Assembly (NCBI GenBank): GCA_963931925.1
Contig: OZ007569.1
Span: 26,390,524-26,454,523 of the forward strand
DNA from: Onchidella celtica
Taxonomy: Eukaryota; Mollusca; Gastropoda; Systellommatophora; Onchidiidae
Reading direction: 5' to 3'
DNA: 64,000 nucleotides
Shown here: positions 11,719 to 21,789 of the stretch, piece by piece
Layout of the letters: each line of letters opens with the position of its first letter
Numbering within the stretch: the first letter of the stretch is position 1
The notes under the pieces: model-generated
What the model was told of the DNA's origin: nothing
Databases searched by the model: none
The model's input: the letters and a program-made list of their open reading frames with translations, nothing else
Made by a program: the position numbers and the translations under genes

Positions 11719-14059
11719 GAACGAACATGACGATCACACGCCCGTTTTATTTACTTCCGCCTGCCATTGCACTGGTAAGTCAATTGGAAAATGTCTACCA
11801 TTTGTGCTAGTTTGGTTGTCGATATCGAACTTTGGACAAAAGCAAATTTTTTTCTGTACCAGGGATTCGTACACGAGAGGGGAAGGTAGCAGAGGAACTG
11901 AGTGAGAGAAGAAGACGTTTGTGGATCAAGGTCACACGCAGGAAAAGCATTCCCAGCTCCATAGTTCGGGAAAATCCACTTACTTTGAACTGATCAAAAA
12001 CTGCGTTCGGCACTAAAGAACGTGAAGAATGTTAAGATAAATATGTGATGTTTGGCAGCTCGGTGGTGGTTAGCCGGCCATCTGTCCTTTGGCAGCTTGT
12101 ACAGATCAACGCCTTTTGTGTTTTGTAATGTTTGATTTTATTGTTTATTCCTGGTTTGTTTGTTTTTTCGCATCGGGATCTAGCAAGTCTCCACGATAGG
12201 ACGGGACGCCATGTTCGTTGATCTTAGAGTACGTGTAAAATGGTTGAGGGGTCAAAGCTCAATTCTAAATGCGTTCAACCTGTATGATTCATTTGTTTTG
12301 TTGAAAGATGCGTCACCGAATTATCAGGTTCCACCGTTTGGCTGGTGTATCTTCCAAAAGATGCAGAGCTGATACATTCACACCAAACATAGTACATCAA
12401 TTTGCTTTTGTTATCATCTGATTCTGCAGCTCGTGTCGTATCGGCATATCAGATTGGGCTGACACATTCCATACGGGTATGATAGTAGTACACTGGTCAT
12501 GAAAGAAAACTATTTGTAGATAACTTTTGAGATTTATCACAAAAAGAATAATTTTCCCTGTGTTTTATGTCAACTGTTTTGGCGAAATCTGCAAGCTGTG
12601 ATCCCAAAATATTCGCATGTTTATTCATGCAGGGTGAAATTTGATTGGTACGTCGGCAGAGATCAAATACAGACGATCCAGCAATTTGTTGTTGTTGGTG
12701 GTGGTGTGTTTGTTGCTGTTGTTGTTGTTGTTGTTGTTGTCTAATCATTGAAAATAAGGATCATTTTCAAGAGTGACAAGACCTCGCTAAAACATGGTAA
12801 AAAATGAAGCTAAAATTAAGAGGGGACTTTAAAAAACTCGTTTCTTGCATCGAATAACGTGATAAACAAAACTGCAGTGTTGAACTGATTGGAACAAACA
12901 GCTGGAATAAGATGGTCCGGGTTTTTAAAGTCTCGGATGGTGATGGCCTCATGGCCTCAGGTTGTTATTATTATTTATTATTATTTTTTTATTTATTTTT
13001 TTGTAGCCAGCGGCATTTTGACGAAAACTGGTATCAGTCCTGAACGTAAACCAATTACATTGTCTCATTAACTACGTTCTCACGCTTTTTCCATATATAG
13101 AGGTAGGGCCGGTTTTAAACCAATTCGACCAGGCACCTTGAGGTAATCTTGTCTTACCGAATACATACAACATACTGCACCACACATCTAATACCGTTAT
13201 TGCAAGTCTTACGGAGAACAGCCATGATAATAAATAATTATTGGGTCCCACAGTATCGAAGCCCGGCACTGGCCGTTTAGGCACCATTTCTTCTATTCTC
13301 TGTACTGTAAGCAACGAATGGCCTCATGGAAATGTTTGTTGTTGTTGTTTGCTTTGGTTGTTGTTGTTGTTGTTGTCGTTGGTTCTTGTTTTCTTCCACA
13401 TACATAGAATAAAACAATTTTTTAATGGTACTTGTGATGGAAGAAGAGAGACACGTACCGGTTTGAGTTTTGAGTTTGGGTTTAAGTTTGTGTTAGCACG
13501 ATAACGGCCATTTTGCGCCTTTTGAGTTGTTTTTGTTTTTTTCTTTATCTTACTCTGGGTTAGTTTTCAGCTTTCAGATTCTTATAAATAAGATCAAATA
13601 GACCGTTAGACCCAAAGACAGCATGTCATCTCGAAAATAAATAAATAAATAGAGCTCTCGGGAGAGCGAGACTGCAAGAGATTTTCAAAGGCAGAGAGCT
13701 CACGTCAAACAAATTTTAATGTTTCGGCCCTTGACTCCATTGTGGCCAATGGGGAGCGGGCCACATCGCGTCTTTTCCTGTGTTTTATGTGTTTGTGCAT
13801 ATGTGTGTGTGTGGTAATGAGGCTCTAGCTGGGTGTGAACCCATCTCGACAGTGACCATGCTCATTACTCTTTGGCGTTTGAATTTGTGAGAGACGGGGT
13901 GCACAACAATGCGCCATGGTAATACAACTGTTTTGGTCAATTTAAATCTTTTTTTGGTGTGTGTGTCTGGTCATTCTACTTGTTCTGTATCCTGTTGAAA
14001 GTCATTTCAGCCAAATCTGTCAAAATCTTCACTGCTGTTGTCCTCTTTCTGTCCCTCAG

Positions 14060-14182
14060 GCTAAGCCGCTTCCCAGATTGTACACTGATGCTCCTTTTTT
14101 CCCCCTGAAACCGATCTTGACGAGTGGAACTTACGATGAGCAACCGTTTCCGGCTATTTCCTTGGCCAGATCGGTGGACATG
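14060..14182 (+). CDS. Galectin-like gene, exon A
   Basis: The acceptor is pyrimidine-rich (TCTTTCTGTCCCTCAG, 14044-14059) and the donor is ATG|GTCAGT. The 123-bp exon is phase 0 to phase 0 and encodes 41 residues, including LYTDAPFFPLKPILTSG and PFPAISLARSVDM. The hydrophobic alternation F-x-A-I-x-L resembles the early beta strands of a galectin carbohydrate-recognition domain. Identification rests mainly on the next exon, which joins in frame. The usual galectin H-x-NPR sugar-binding motif is not visible. Confidence 0.5.
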
Positions 14183-15329
14183 GTCAGTTTCAATTTTATG
14201 ATTACCAATGCAAGTCTTGTATGGGATTGTTGGCTCAGTCATGACCACTCTCTCACCTGCTTCGGAAAAAGACCAAAGCGTCTGGTAGCAAGGCTACGTC
14301 TCATTTCGTCCGTAGATCCTTATTTCGTTGTAGGTGTGTTGACTGGTATTTTCCAGCCTGCAGCATCCTGGAATACGCTGGTTTCATAGTAATATGACTG
14401 AAAATGTTCTTTGACCGAGTCCATACATCGTCACAGTTTTGGTTTCCACAATGACTGCTGGTCAGTTAGATGGTCACTTCACTTCAGTGCGCCGTGTTTT
14501 ATCTATTAGCATCAGATTTTACACGTCGCGATGCTGATAAGATACGTCTAGTCTTCCAAACTTTTGATAAATTTTAGCGTTTTTCAAAAGTGGTCATTCT
14601 GGTCAGTTATGTGGCCTGTGGTCAGACTGCCACTAACAACGGATATGTGAGCACATACTGCCCATTTTCAAATTCGAATCTTAATATGGAATATGGAAAA
14701 TATCAATGATTCACAGTTTTGGTGTGGTAATGACCACGGTTAAGTTTGACAACTTTTTGTTGTTGTTGCTGTTGTTTTTAACAGGAGGTTTTGTGATCTA
14801 CTTTTTTTGTTCTTGTACATTTTCACCTTGTCCCAAACCTTTGCGGCACCCAACATTTTTTTTAAACTAAAAGACTGCGTTCCTTTGGAGATTGTTCACG
14901 CTGTATGGTTTTTGAAATGGGAAGGACGGATGGTAGAGTCATGTAGGGCTAACATTCTGCTTTTTCGTGGTAAAAATAACAAATTGTCTTTGAGATACAG
15001 ATAGGATGCATTTTTTTTACTTTTACTGATACTATAGTTTTCGTTTTAGCACTGTTCAAGATTTTTTTCCTCACAAATGACCCTTATGCTTTCGCTTAAT
15101 CAAACAGAGGAGCGGTTCACATGAGACAGGATATATTTTTTTTCCAAGAAACATTCTGCACGGCCAAGGGAATTAATAACTTTTATATCTGACACGAAAC
15201 ATTTTGTGACATATCTGAAGAGATTAATTTAATTACAATTTAATTAATGAGTTCCTCTCTACAACTTCAGCATTTATCTGTGCCAGAACACAAAATCCCA
15301 GCTATGGAAAAATACCACACCTTTTCCAG

Positions 15330-15468
15330 CGGAAGTCTGACATTCCGGAAGTGGTGAGAAAAATCCAAAGATGATGCCTGGAGCCCTGAGGAAATCTCCG
15401 GTGGTTTCCCCTTTCACAGAGGAACACCTTACGCGGTGCAATTCCAGGCGACGGATAGTGATTTCAAG
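15330..15468 (+). CDS. Galectin-like gene, exon B (one-base frame error)
   Basis: A strong acceptor (CACACCTTTTCCAG) precedes codons for RKSDIPEVVRK. After one surplus A in the run at 15359-15363 the frame continues as DDAWSPEEISGGFPFHRG, ending TDSDFK. The sequence VVR, then W-x2-EE, then FPF-x2-G, then F-x-(V/A) is the core signature of a galectin domain, with the tryptophan that stacks on galactose. The downstream donor is either a GC donor at 15469 or GT at 15478; both keep phase 0. The extra A could be a real mutation or an assembly error. Confidence 0.5.
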
Positions 15469-15740
15469 GCAAAGAAAGTGTTGTCTGTTAGGATAAATAT
15501 ACCAAGAAATTTCACTGCCTCACTATGTTTGTCAGTCTACCGAGGTTATACTGTAAAATGACGCTGGGGAAAGCACCGATTTGTAAAATTTATCATCGGT
15601 GTTATCAGCCCAAGACGATCATTTTATTAATTTTGTTTGTATCTTGGATTTTTCAAGTAATTTAGTAATTATCTTAGAAATCTGGAAAATAAAAGTTAAA
15701 TTGCGGTTTGTAGTTAGCGAGCATTTTTTCTGTATGCCAG

Positions 15741-15766
15741 ATGAGCATTATAAAGTTCATAGAGAG
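15741..15766 (+). CDS. Galectin-like gene, 26-bp micro-exon C (candidate)
   Basis: It is bounded by an excellent acceptor (TTTTTTCTGTATGCCAG) and a GTATGC donor. Read in phase 0 it gives MSIIKFIE plus two bases, so it ends in phase 2, exactly the phase needed by the exon at 16049. It would supply the short strand between the two larger exons. The call rests on splice sites and phase only. Confidence 0.35.
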
Positions 15767-16048
15767 GTATGCGCATCTGTCGTTATAAAAAATAATGTTT
15801 TATCCATTCAACAAACATTTTGATTGATTTGCTCAGTTGACATCATTCCCATGCCAGTGCGAACATGTAAAACTAACATATTGTACATAAATCCTCAAAG
15901 CTGTGGAAACTCATGTAGTCCAAACTTTGAAACAGGAAATTGATGAGCTCTTGGCTTCATTTCATCTCTCTTCATATTAGGTCATCGTCATGTTAATTTT
16001 TAACCAGATCCTTGATTCTAAATGGCATTATCTACTTTTTATCTGCAG

Positions 16049-16177
16049 ATGTACCTCGGCGTTATTAAGCCTGTGCACTTCGCAAGGCAAGCTACAAGTA
16101 TCACATGGATGTCACGAACACCAAGTTTTGTACATTGAGGGAGACACCACAGCCACTGGCGTGTCATTCAAACTTGG
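16049..16177 (+). CDS. Galectin-like gene, exon D
   Basis: The exon follows TTTTTATCTGCAG and ends at a consensus GTAAGT donor. Phase 2 in and phase 2 out, it encodes 42 codons including GKLQVSHGCHEHQVLYIEGD and ATGVSFKLG. The string L-x-IEGDT-x4-V-x-F resembles the closing strands of a galectin domain (consensus L-x-I-x-GDV-x-L-x2-V). The reading frame is open throughout. A host protein exon is likely; the family is less certain. Confidence 0.5.
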
Positions 16178-16617
16178 GTAAGTCATGGGAGTTCTCTATG
16201 CCATACGATTTTTCTTTTCGTAAAGTGATTTTCTACAGGATCCGTTGTACTTCTGCAGTATGGCATACCTCTTGATTTTCTCATGTACCGTATGTCAAAT
16301 CATAGACGTAATACATTTAAGCACGTGCAAGTTCAGTTTGTAGCACTGATGAGGAGAGTGCTCAGTCTATTTTTTTCTAAGCTTCATGACCTTTTTTTTT
16401 TATATAACTGCATATATCTACTTTTTATTTCACAAAATTAACAAGCAGGCGATTGTTGCATAAGAGATCATGTTTGTTACTTGCCATCGTATGACTGTAT
16501 TTAATAGATATTCACTATCATGGGATGAAAAAAACAACCGCTGTCCTTCCCAATGAAATATTTTTCCCTGCTAAATTCTGTTTTAGTGTTGTTCACTATA
16601 GAGCACATTATGTTTGA

Positions 16618-16835
16618 GTGAAACTGTATGTGTTCGAGTCAAATAGAGGTAAAAGACCTGCATCAGGTGCCAATGGTGTGGGTTCGAATTCCATTACTGG
16701 CAGGCTGGTACTGGGGCTCTTTTGCAATGGTTTCAAGGCACCAAACTATGGGCAGCCAACCTCGTCCCTGGTGCATGTATATGTGCAGACTGTTGGTGCT
16801 GAAAAGGGACGTTGATCCCAATAAAAAAAAAAGAA
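16618..16835 (+). repeat. tRNA-derived SINE in intron
   Basis: A B-box GGTTCGAATTCC lies at 16681-16692 and an A-box-like AGGTAAAAGACC about 40 bp upstream. The body ends GACGTTGATCCCAATAAAA with an A-rich tail. It sits between exons D and E of the galectin-like gene. Confidence 0.6.
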
Positions 16836-17170
16836 AGGATGCATATTCATTGTCAGGATGACCAGAAAATTATCGCTGCATGACAACAACGAACAGCTCT
16901 GAATAGTTTGCTCATAGGACACAACGAGTATCCTAAATCGAAAGGAAAAACATTTCTGTTCCCATGAATATCATTATAAAAAATATCATTGTTGGAATCT
17001 CATAACCATATCCCAACACCCCAACAAAGTGGTCAAAACAATACTGAAGTTATATTTGGGCTCTTTAAAATACGTTCATTTCAGACGCCTTGGTTTCATT
17101 TCAATACGACTGCTACAAAGTTGTTTCCGAACATACCCACATATTGGCAACAACAAAAAATGTCACCCAA

Positions 17171-17365
17171 TCATCCTACGAGGTCCACGGCCACTCGCCT
17201 AAACGGGGCGTCCACTACTGACATACTCTGCATGTGCACCTTTGGAGTCGCTCCCTTGTTCACTGTTCTCTGGCAGATGTCGCATGAGCGGCAGTATCTT
17301 GCGACGTCACCTTCAATTCCAGGCCAATAAAAATTGCTCATCCCTCTGTTCTTGGTCTTCTTCAC
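17171..17365 (-). pseudogene. Integrase fragment (HHCC zinc domain)
   Basis: The frame reads FYWPGIEGDVARYCRSCDIC and then PFRRVAVDLVG. The CRSCDIC motif is the CxxC half of the integrase HHCC zinc-binding domain, and the final DLVG holds the first catalytic aspartate of the DDE core. The rest of the core is missing because the element is truncated here. Family knowledge: this domain binds the ends of the cDNA during integration. Confidence 0.75.
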
Positions 17366-17865
17366 GCCGAGATGTCCTCCGACGATTCAGTCGTGGGCAA
17401 CGCTCAATACATACTCCCTCAGTTTCTCGGGTAGTACCACTTGCTTTGGAATCGTCACCTGTCTCAGGTCTTTGTAGATCCAGTACAGTACATGTCTCCA
17501 TGTCTCTCGAAGTGGACAGACTTGTTGCCTCTGTTAGTCGGGATCTTCTTTTGCTCCAACTTCCTGAGGTCCTCGTCTTCTTCCTGGCGTCGGATGAGTT
17601 CCTCTCTATCAACTCCCGCGTGCCGTTCTGCCCTCGGCACCCCCCAGCGACGTAGACTAGTCCTTCCTCTTCTCCTGGGCCCTCGTGGTCACCGTTCCTA
17701 CCATCACCTCAGTATCAGGGTCGTACGGGTCCTTCGCTCCGTCCACGTTCCTGACTGCTAGATCGCAGATGGTCTCCGGGAGACACAGTGCCTTCACTCT
17801 GCCCGTCAGGTAAGGCGTCCTCAGCCGCCAGCAAAGAGTTGTCGATCCTTGCGACGAGTTTCGTC

Positions 17866-18108
17866 CTACCGGTGAACAGTGAACTGTCCGTCGTCCACCA
17901 ATAATCGCCGCACAACAACACCTTCACAGCCGGTATCTCTCAGGACGTCCACTGCTTGATCTCCAATCAAGCCTTTCATCACTGGTAACTTCAGTTTCTC
18001 CACGGTCCTTCCGTCACTGCATCCTCTGCACATAACAGGCACCACTAACTGGAGCTTCCCGCCCTTCATTACCGCTTGAACGTTGATGCTGGTGTCAGCC
18101 GTCGTCAC
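17866..18108 (-). pseudogene. Retroelement aspartic protease remnant
   Basis: The frame contains VDVLRDTGCEGVVVRRLLVD, the D(T/S)G active site of a retroviral-type protease preceded by hydrophobic strands. It lies between the gag zinc knuckles and the integrase fragment and is out of frame with both. Confidence 0.7.
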
Positions 18109-18841
18109 TTACTGTCTTGACGACTCGTCCGCCGCTGCCTTGTTCGGCTTGCCCCGTACCATATCTTCTGGGCTGGACACATTTTCCGAGCGTGGCCTGG
18201 CTTTCCACAAAGGTAGCATTTCAACTTACCTTTGTCGCTTGTCTTGGTACGACACTCCTTCGCCTTGTGTCCCGGCTTCTGGCACCTATGGCAGACCTGT
18301 GGGCTTCTGTCTCCGTTGGGTCTCTGTCGCACTGGCCGGCTTTGCTGTCTGGCGATGCCGCTGAGTGTCCAGTTCCTCGCTACCAGGTACGCCTTCGCTG
18401 AATCTGAGATGTCTTGTAGCGTCCGTGGCTTCCTCTCCCTCACATGGGTTGCAAGATCTGGTGGGCAAGCATCTATAAACTGCTCTCTGACGAACAGTTC
18501 CCTCACTCTTTCGTAGCTCTCCCCCGTCTTTGACAGCCTAATCCACCTCTCCAGGTAGGTCTTGATCTGGTCAGAAACATTCCCACATCCCCTCCATCTT
18601 CAGGCTTACCTTGTCTGAACATGAACCTGCATTCGTCCTCCGACAGTTTGTACCGCTTCTGCAAAGCCTCTTTGACCTTGTCGTAATCCTTGGCTTCATC
18701 GATCGACAGTCTGTAGAAGCACTCCAAGGCTCTCCCGGTCAGCAGGGCAGACGTTAACGTCGCCCAGGTGGCTCTGGGCCAGGCTGTCTCGGCGAAACTC
18801 TCGAAACGCAGCAACAAGCTATCCAGGTCGTCCTTCCCATC
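18105..18841 (-). pseudogene. Gag core and zinc knuckles remnant
   Basis: Two frames joined by a frameshift near 18570 contain a gag core (LLTGRALECFYRL) followed by two CCHC knuckles, CHRCQKPGHKAKEC and CYLCGKPGHARKMC. The core resembles the gag of the intact element (LLTGRALEVFHGL). A TAG stop at about 18839-18841 separates it from the coiled-coil N-terminus (19090-18842). Gag would package element RNA. Confidence 0.75.
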
Positions 18842-19090
18842 CTAAAATGCAGGTAGCTTGGGCCTCTTGGAGCTGGCGTGGTCGGTGGTCATCTGCGTCG
18901 AGTCGTCGCCTCCATGTTGATGGCGGATCCTCTCCATTTCTAGCTCGTGGTTCATCCTTTCCTGTTCCAGCTGTATGCGCTCTTGCCTTTCTCTTTCTTT
19001 CATGCCTTCACGGATGCAGTCCTGTCTCTCTTTCCCAGCGAGCTCCAAGGCATCCGCTTCCTGGCTATGCCTTCCGACCGCCTCTGACAT
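18842..19090 (-). pseudogene. Gag N-terminal coiled-coil region
   Basis: The frame opens MSEAVGRHSQEADALELAG and continues with a Glu/Arg/Gln-rich stretch containing KERERQERIQLEQER, a likely coiled coil, then KRPKLPAF before a TAG stop. The intact element at 32033 has the same layout: a charged coiled coil followed by KPKLP. Confidence 0.65.
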
Positions 19091-19149
19091 GTTGTAGATA
19101 TTCTCGATGATCCTTCTTCAATGTACTTGATAAACAATTCAATGTTTGG

Positions 19150-19167
19150 ATCCCGGACGAGCTCCCA
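19150..19167 (-). promoter_or_regulatory. Primer-binding site resembling tRNA-Pro
   Basis: On the minus strand TGGGAGCTCGTCCGGGAT lies three bases after a TGTTACA terminus. It differs by one base from the tRNA-Pro-type primer site well known from gammaretroviruses (established knowledge). It would prime minus-strand cDNA synthesis. Confidence 0.65.
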
Positions 19168-19170
19168 ATA

Positions 19171-19260
19171 TGTAACAGTTGAGGTAATTTGCAGCACGTT
19201 ATGAATGGGAAGAATTAGGTGATGTGAACTGCTTCCCTTAAAAAAAACGAAACTGTTACA
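19171..19260 (-). repeat. Possible very short LTR bounded by 10-bp inverted repeats
   Basis: TGTAACAGTT at 19171-19180 is the exact reverse complement of AACTGTTACA at 19251-19260. The 90-bp interval directly abuts the primer-binding site, where the 5' LTR must end. A longer LTR ending at 19674 is an alternative. The 3' LTR is absent, so the length cannot be fixed. Confidence 0.4.
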
Positions 19261-19603
19261 ATTGTTGTCAATAAGAAAAACAAAACAAAAACAGGGGATC
19301 TGTCGAACACTGAATACTAAAGTTTAGTAACGTATGATGGAATGAATAATATCCTAAGAAGGCACAGGAGAAAACACACACCTATACAAATGAATAGCCT
19401 ACACGAGGAACATACAAATGCTGAACACTCACCACCCTTCACACTTAAATGGCTCTTATTAATACTAGTTTTCTCAGAAAAATCCTGAACCGGCTGGTGA
19501 TTCTTAGAGCGCTCGGCATTTTACTGTGGGTTGGAGAAAAGCATCAGCATGAATGATTGTCAGACTAAGCAGTCCAGCACTTGCCAAGGACAAAATCGTA
19601 TTC

Positions 19604-19674
19604 GGTGTATATTTTCCACTAGGCAAGTTTAACCACGGGTATATTCTGGCGGGTGTATTATCTGGCCTGCTACA
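19604..19674 (+). mobile_element. Ginger1-like terminal remnant
   Basis: This stretch matches the right terminus of the Ginger1-like family, ending TCTGGCCTGCTACA and followed by CCGG at 19675-19678. About 65 bp align with the ends at 24491 and 63471. The remainder of the element is absent. Confidence 0.6.
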
Positions 19675-19769
19675 CCGGTACAGTATACGGTGACAGTTTC
19701 CTTTCTACCAACCTAGTCTGCCGTTTTGCTACCATGATCTCTATCTTTTCTTGTTAATTTCTAACACAG

Positions 19770-19854
19770 TGAGGCGCATACTAGTATTGGGCTGCCTAGC
19801 GTTGCAACAGTTGGAAGAGATCATGCCCTATTATCTGAACAGTTGGGGCCAAAG
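19770..19854 (+). CDS. Galectin-like gene, exon E
   Basis: The acceptor is TTGTTAATTTCTAACACAG and the donor AAG|GTATTG. The first base completes the glycine codon begun at the end of exon D; 28 codons follow, including EAHTSIGLPSVATVGRDHAL. The frame is open and the phase matches exon D exactly. No domain is recognised; it may be a linker before further exons to the right, which were not found before the transposon nest. Confidence 0.5.
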
Positions 19855-21789
19855 GTATTGTTATGCTATTGTGTTTTATTTCTTGTTTACTTTACATGAT
19901 GTGGATATTTGTCGTTGGTAATGCTATGAAAGTAAAACGTGATCAAGTCCTACCATGAAATCCGATAACAGAATCTCTTCAGAAACGTGCATAATGCACA
20001 CTATAGTATGCAGTAGATGAGTGAATGACGAACCACGTGTCCTCCACTGGCAATGAGTGAAACTGGTGTGATGAAGGTTTCTGCTGGATTTACACCTTTC
20101 TTTGATTCAGAACATTTTTCACTTGTTTCTTCGTGGATAATACAATTGGCAATTCCATGTCACATAAGCATTTTTTTTCTGATATCATTGTACATAACAT
20201 ACAGCTCGGAAAAAAAAATTGTAGGTTTGAAAGTAGAAAAGCTAGACTTTACGTTCCTACAAAAATAACTACGCTAGCATTACTGACAGAGGAGATGCGG
20301 GACAACTTTTGGACTGCCCCCCCCCCTCTCCCCGTAACAGCTTGCCATATAATATATATAAATACTAATAATCGATTCAACAAATAAAAGAAGTTAACAA
20401 AAACGACATATTAATTGCTTCACTACCACACAATTTTATTGTTATCCCTGACGACTTTATCTGATATAAAAGCATCATTAAAAGACACTCTTTTATCGTG
20501 GTTGATATCGATTGTCTCCTAGTCTGAACAAGTTTTATTACATTATTCACGCCCACCTTTATTGAATTCGTAAAACACAAAATAATGTAGAGGTTTACAG
20601 TGTCACAAATCCCAGACTGGGAGATGTAATAGTTTATGACAGGACGACAATCACGAACAAACAAGTTTAACACTTAACAAAACAATCCATCAGACTCACA
20701 CATTTATTAAACCTAATTATACATATAATAGCGCAATTCCATACATTATATCATTGAAATGAACTGCCGTACAACGGCCTTATTCTCACACACACTCTCC
20801 CTCGGATCCACAATCCGGTAGTTACTCCTAAAGGCACTTCGGCCTCAGCCTCTCCCCTCAGGGTCTTAATAGTACATTAATGATTCACTGGCACCGCAGT
20901 CTCTCAACATCACCCTCCTATTGCCATACAACTTATCAGTTCACTTGCCCATCATCATGGCAATAATATAGTATCTCATTCACTCTCATATCTACGTCCC
21001 TGTCCGTGGCCCGACTGCCACGACTTTATGTGCCTCTACTGTCCTGCACTGACAGCCTCACTTCTGGCCTATGTGTGGCCTCCGGCCCTATGCTGGCCTA
21101 TCCCCTGTGCTCATCGAGGTGGCTCTGCGGCCCGTCCCCGACACCTACAAGAATAATATTACATTGGTATAATACCCTACCATTTCTATTCACTCCACCT
21201 CTCCTTACAATCCATGAAGCGTACACACACTAGTTCACCTTTCACTCACCACACATCTTACGGTAACACACCTCCATCGGAGTACACACTACTCACTCGC
21301 GCTACAAATCCATGAACTCACTTTCATCTATCGCTCGTGGCGCACATTGCTATATCCAATATCAAGGACTTCCACATTCCTCACATATACTTATTCACAT
21401 CATGGTAATAGACGAATATAATATAATACATCAATCATAATAATCAATCAACGTTCTACATACCAGTCATAACTGGAAAGACTCTCACTAGTCTTCTCGA
21501 CTGCTTCCCTTTATGTCCGCCCGATGGGCTCTTATTCACAGGTCCGATCCGTAGGACCTTCTAACTTGCAGTGATAGTAATCCAGCGCTTTCGCCTCATT
21601 CAGACTTCCACACCACTCATACACGCACGCTTTTCCCACTTGTCTGCATGAGTTATTTTTACTCTTCCCCTTTCACGTCTTTTCCTATCCGTCTGTCGTG
21701 AGCTCTTCTTATTCTACACCCGCTCTGTAGCAATCCCCTTAATTGCACTCACTCCACTCGTGACATACAGTAGTGACATATTTTTGTCT
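19855..21789. other. Intron-like stretch, right half C/T-rich and unclassified
   Basis: From 19855 to about 20690 no structured feature was seen. From about 20690 to 21785 base composition shifts to C/T-rich sequence with few open frames. It resembles retroelement LTR or untranslated sequence seen elsewhere in the window (19.36-19.45 and 53.2-53.4 kb), but no matching ends were found. Confidence 0.4.

Larger units (their letters stand above)
8956..14059. other. Repeat-rich non-coding stretch
   Basis: The stretch holds TC microsatellites (9331-9361 and 10776-10892), tandem repeats at 11.06-11.48 kb, a hairpin at 11685-11718, and CAA/GTT and TTG runs near 12.7 and 13.35 kb. One short candidate first coding exon is ATG GAG CGG AAA at 10213-10224, directly followed by a GTAAGT donor. 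It ends in phase 0, as exon 14060-14182 requires. It is too short to stand alone. Confidence 0.4.
17168..19170 (-). mobile_element. Decayed Ty3-type retroelement, gag-protease-integrase order
   Basis: On the minus strand, in order: primer-binding site, gag with coiled-coil N-terminus, two zinc knuckles, an aspartic protease motif and the zinc-binding part of integrase. The copy is cut off at about 17168, just after the first catalytic region of integrase. No reverse transcriptase lies between protease and integrase. The protease DTG to integrase FYWPG distance is about 600 bp, the same as in the intact Gmr1-like element at 29.4-38.4 kb. It is therefore read as a second, older Gmr1-like lineage. 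Multiple frameshifts and a TAG stop make it inactive. Confidence 0.7.
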
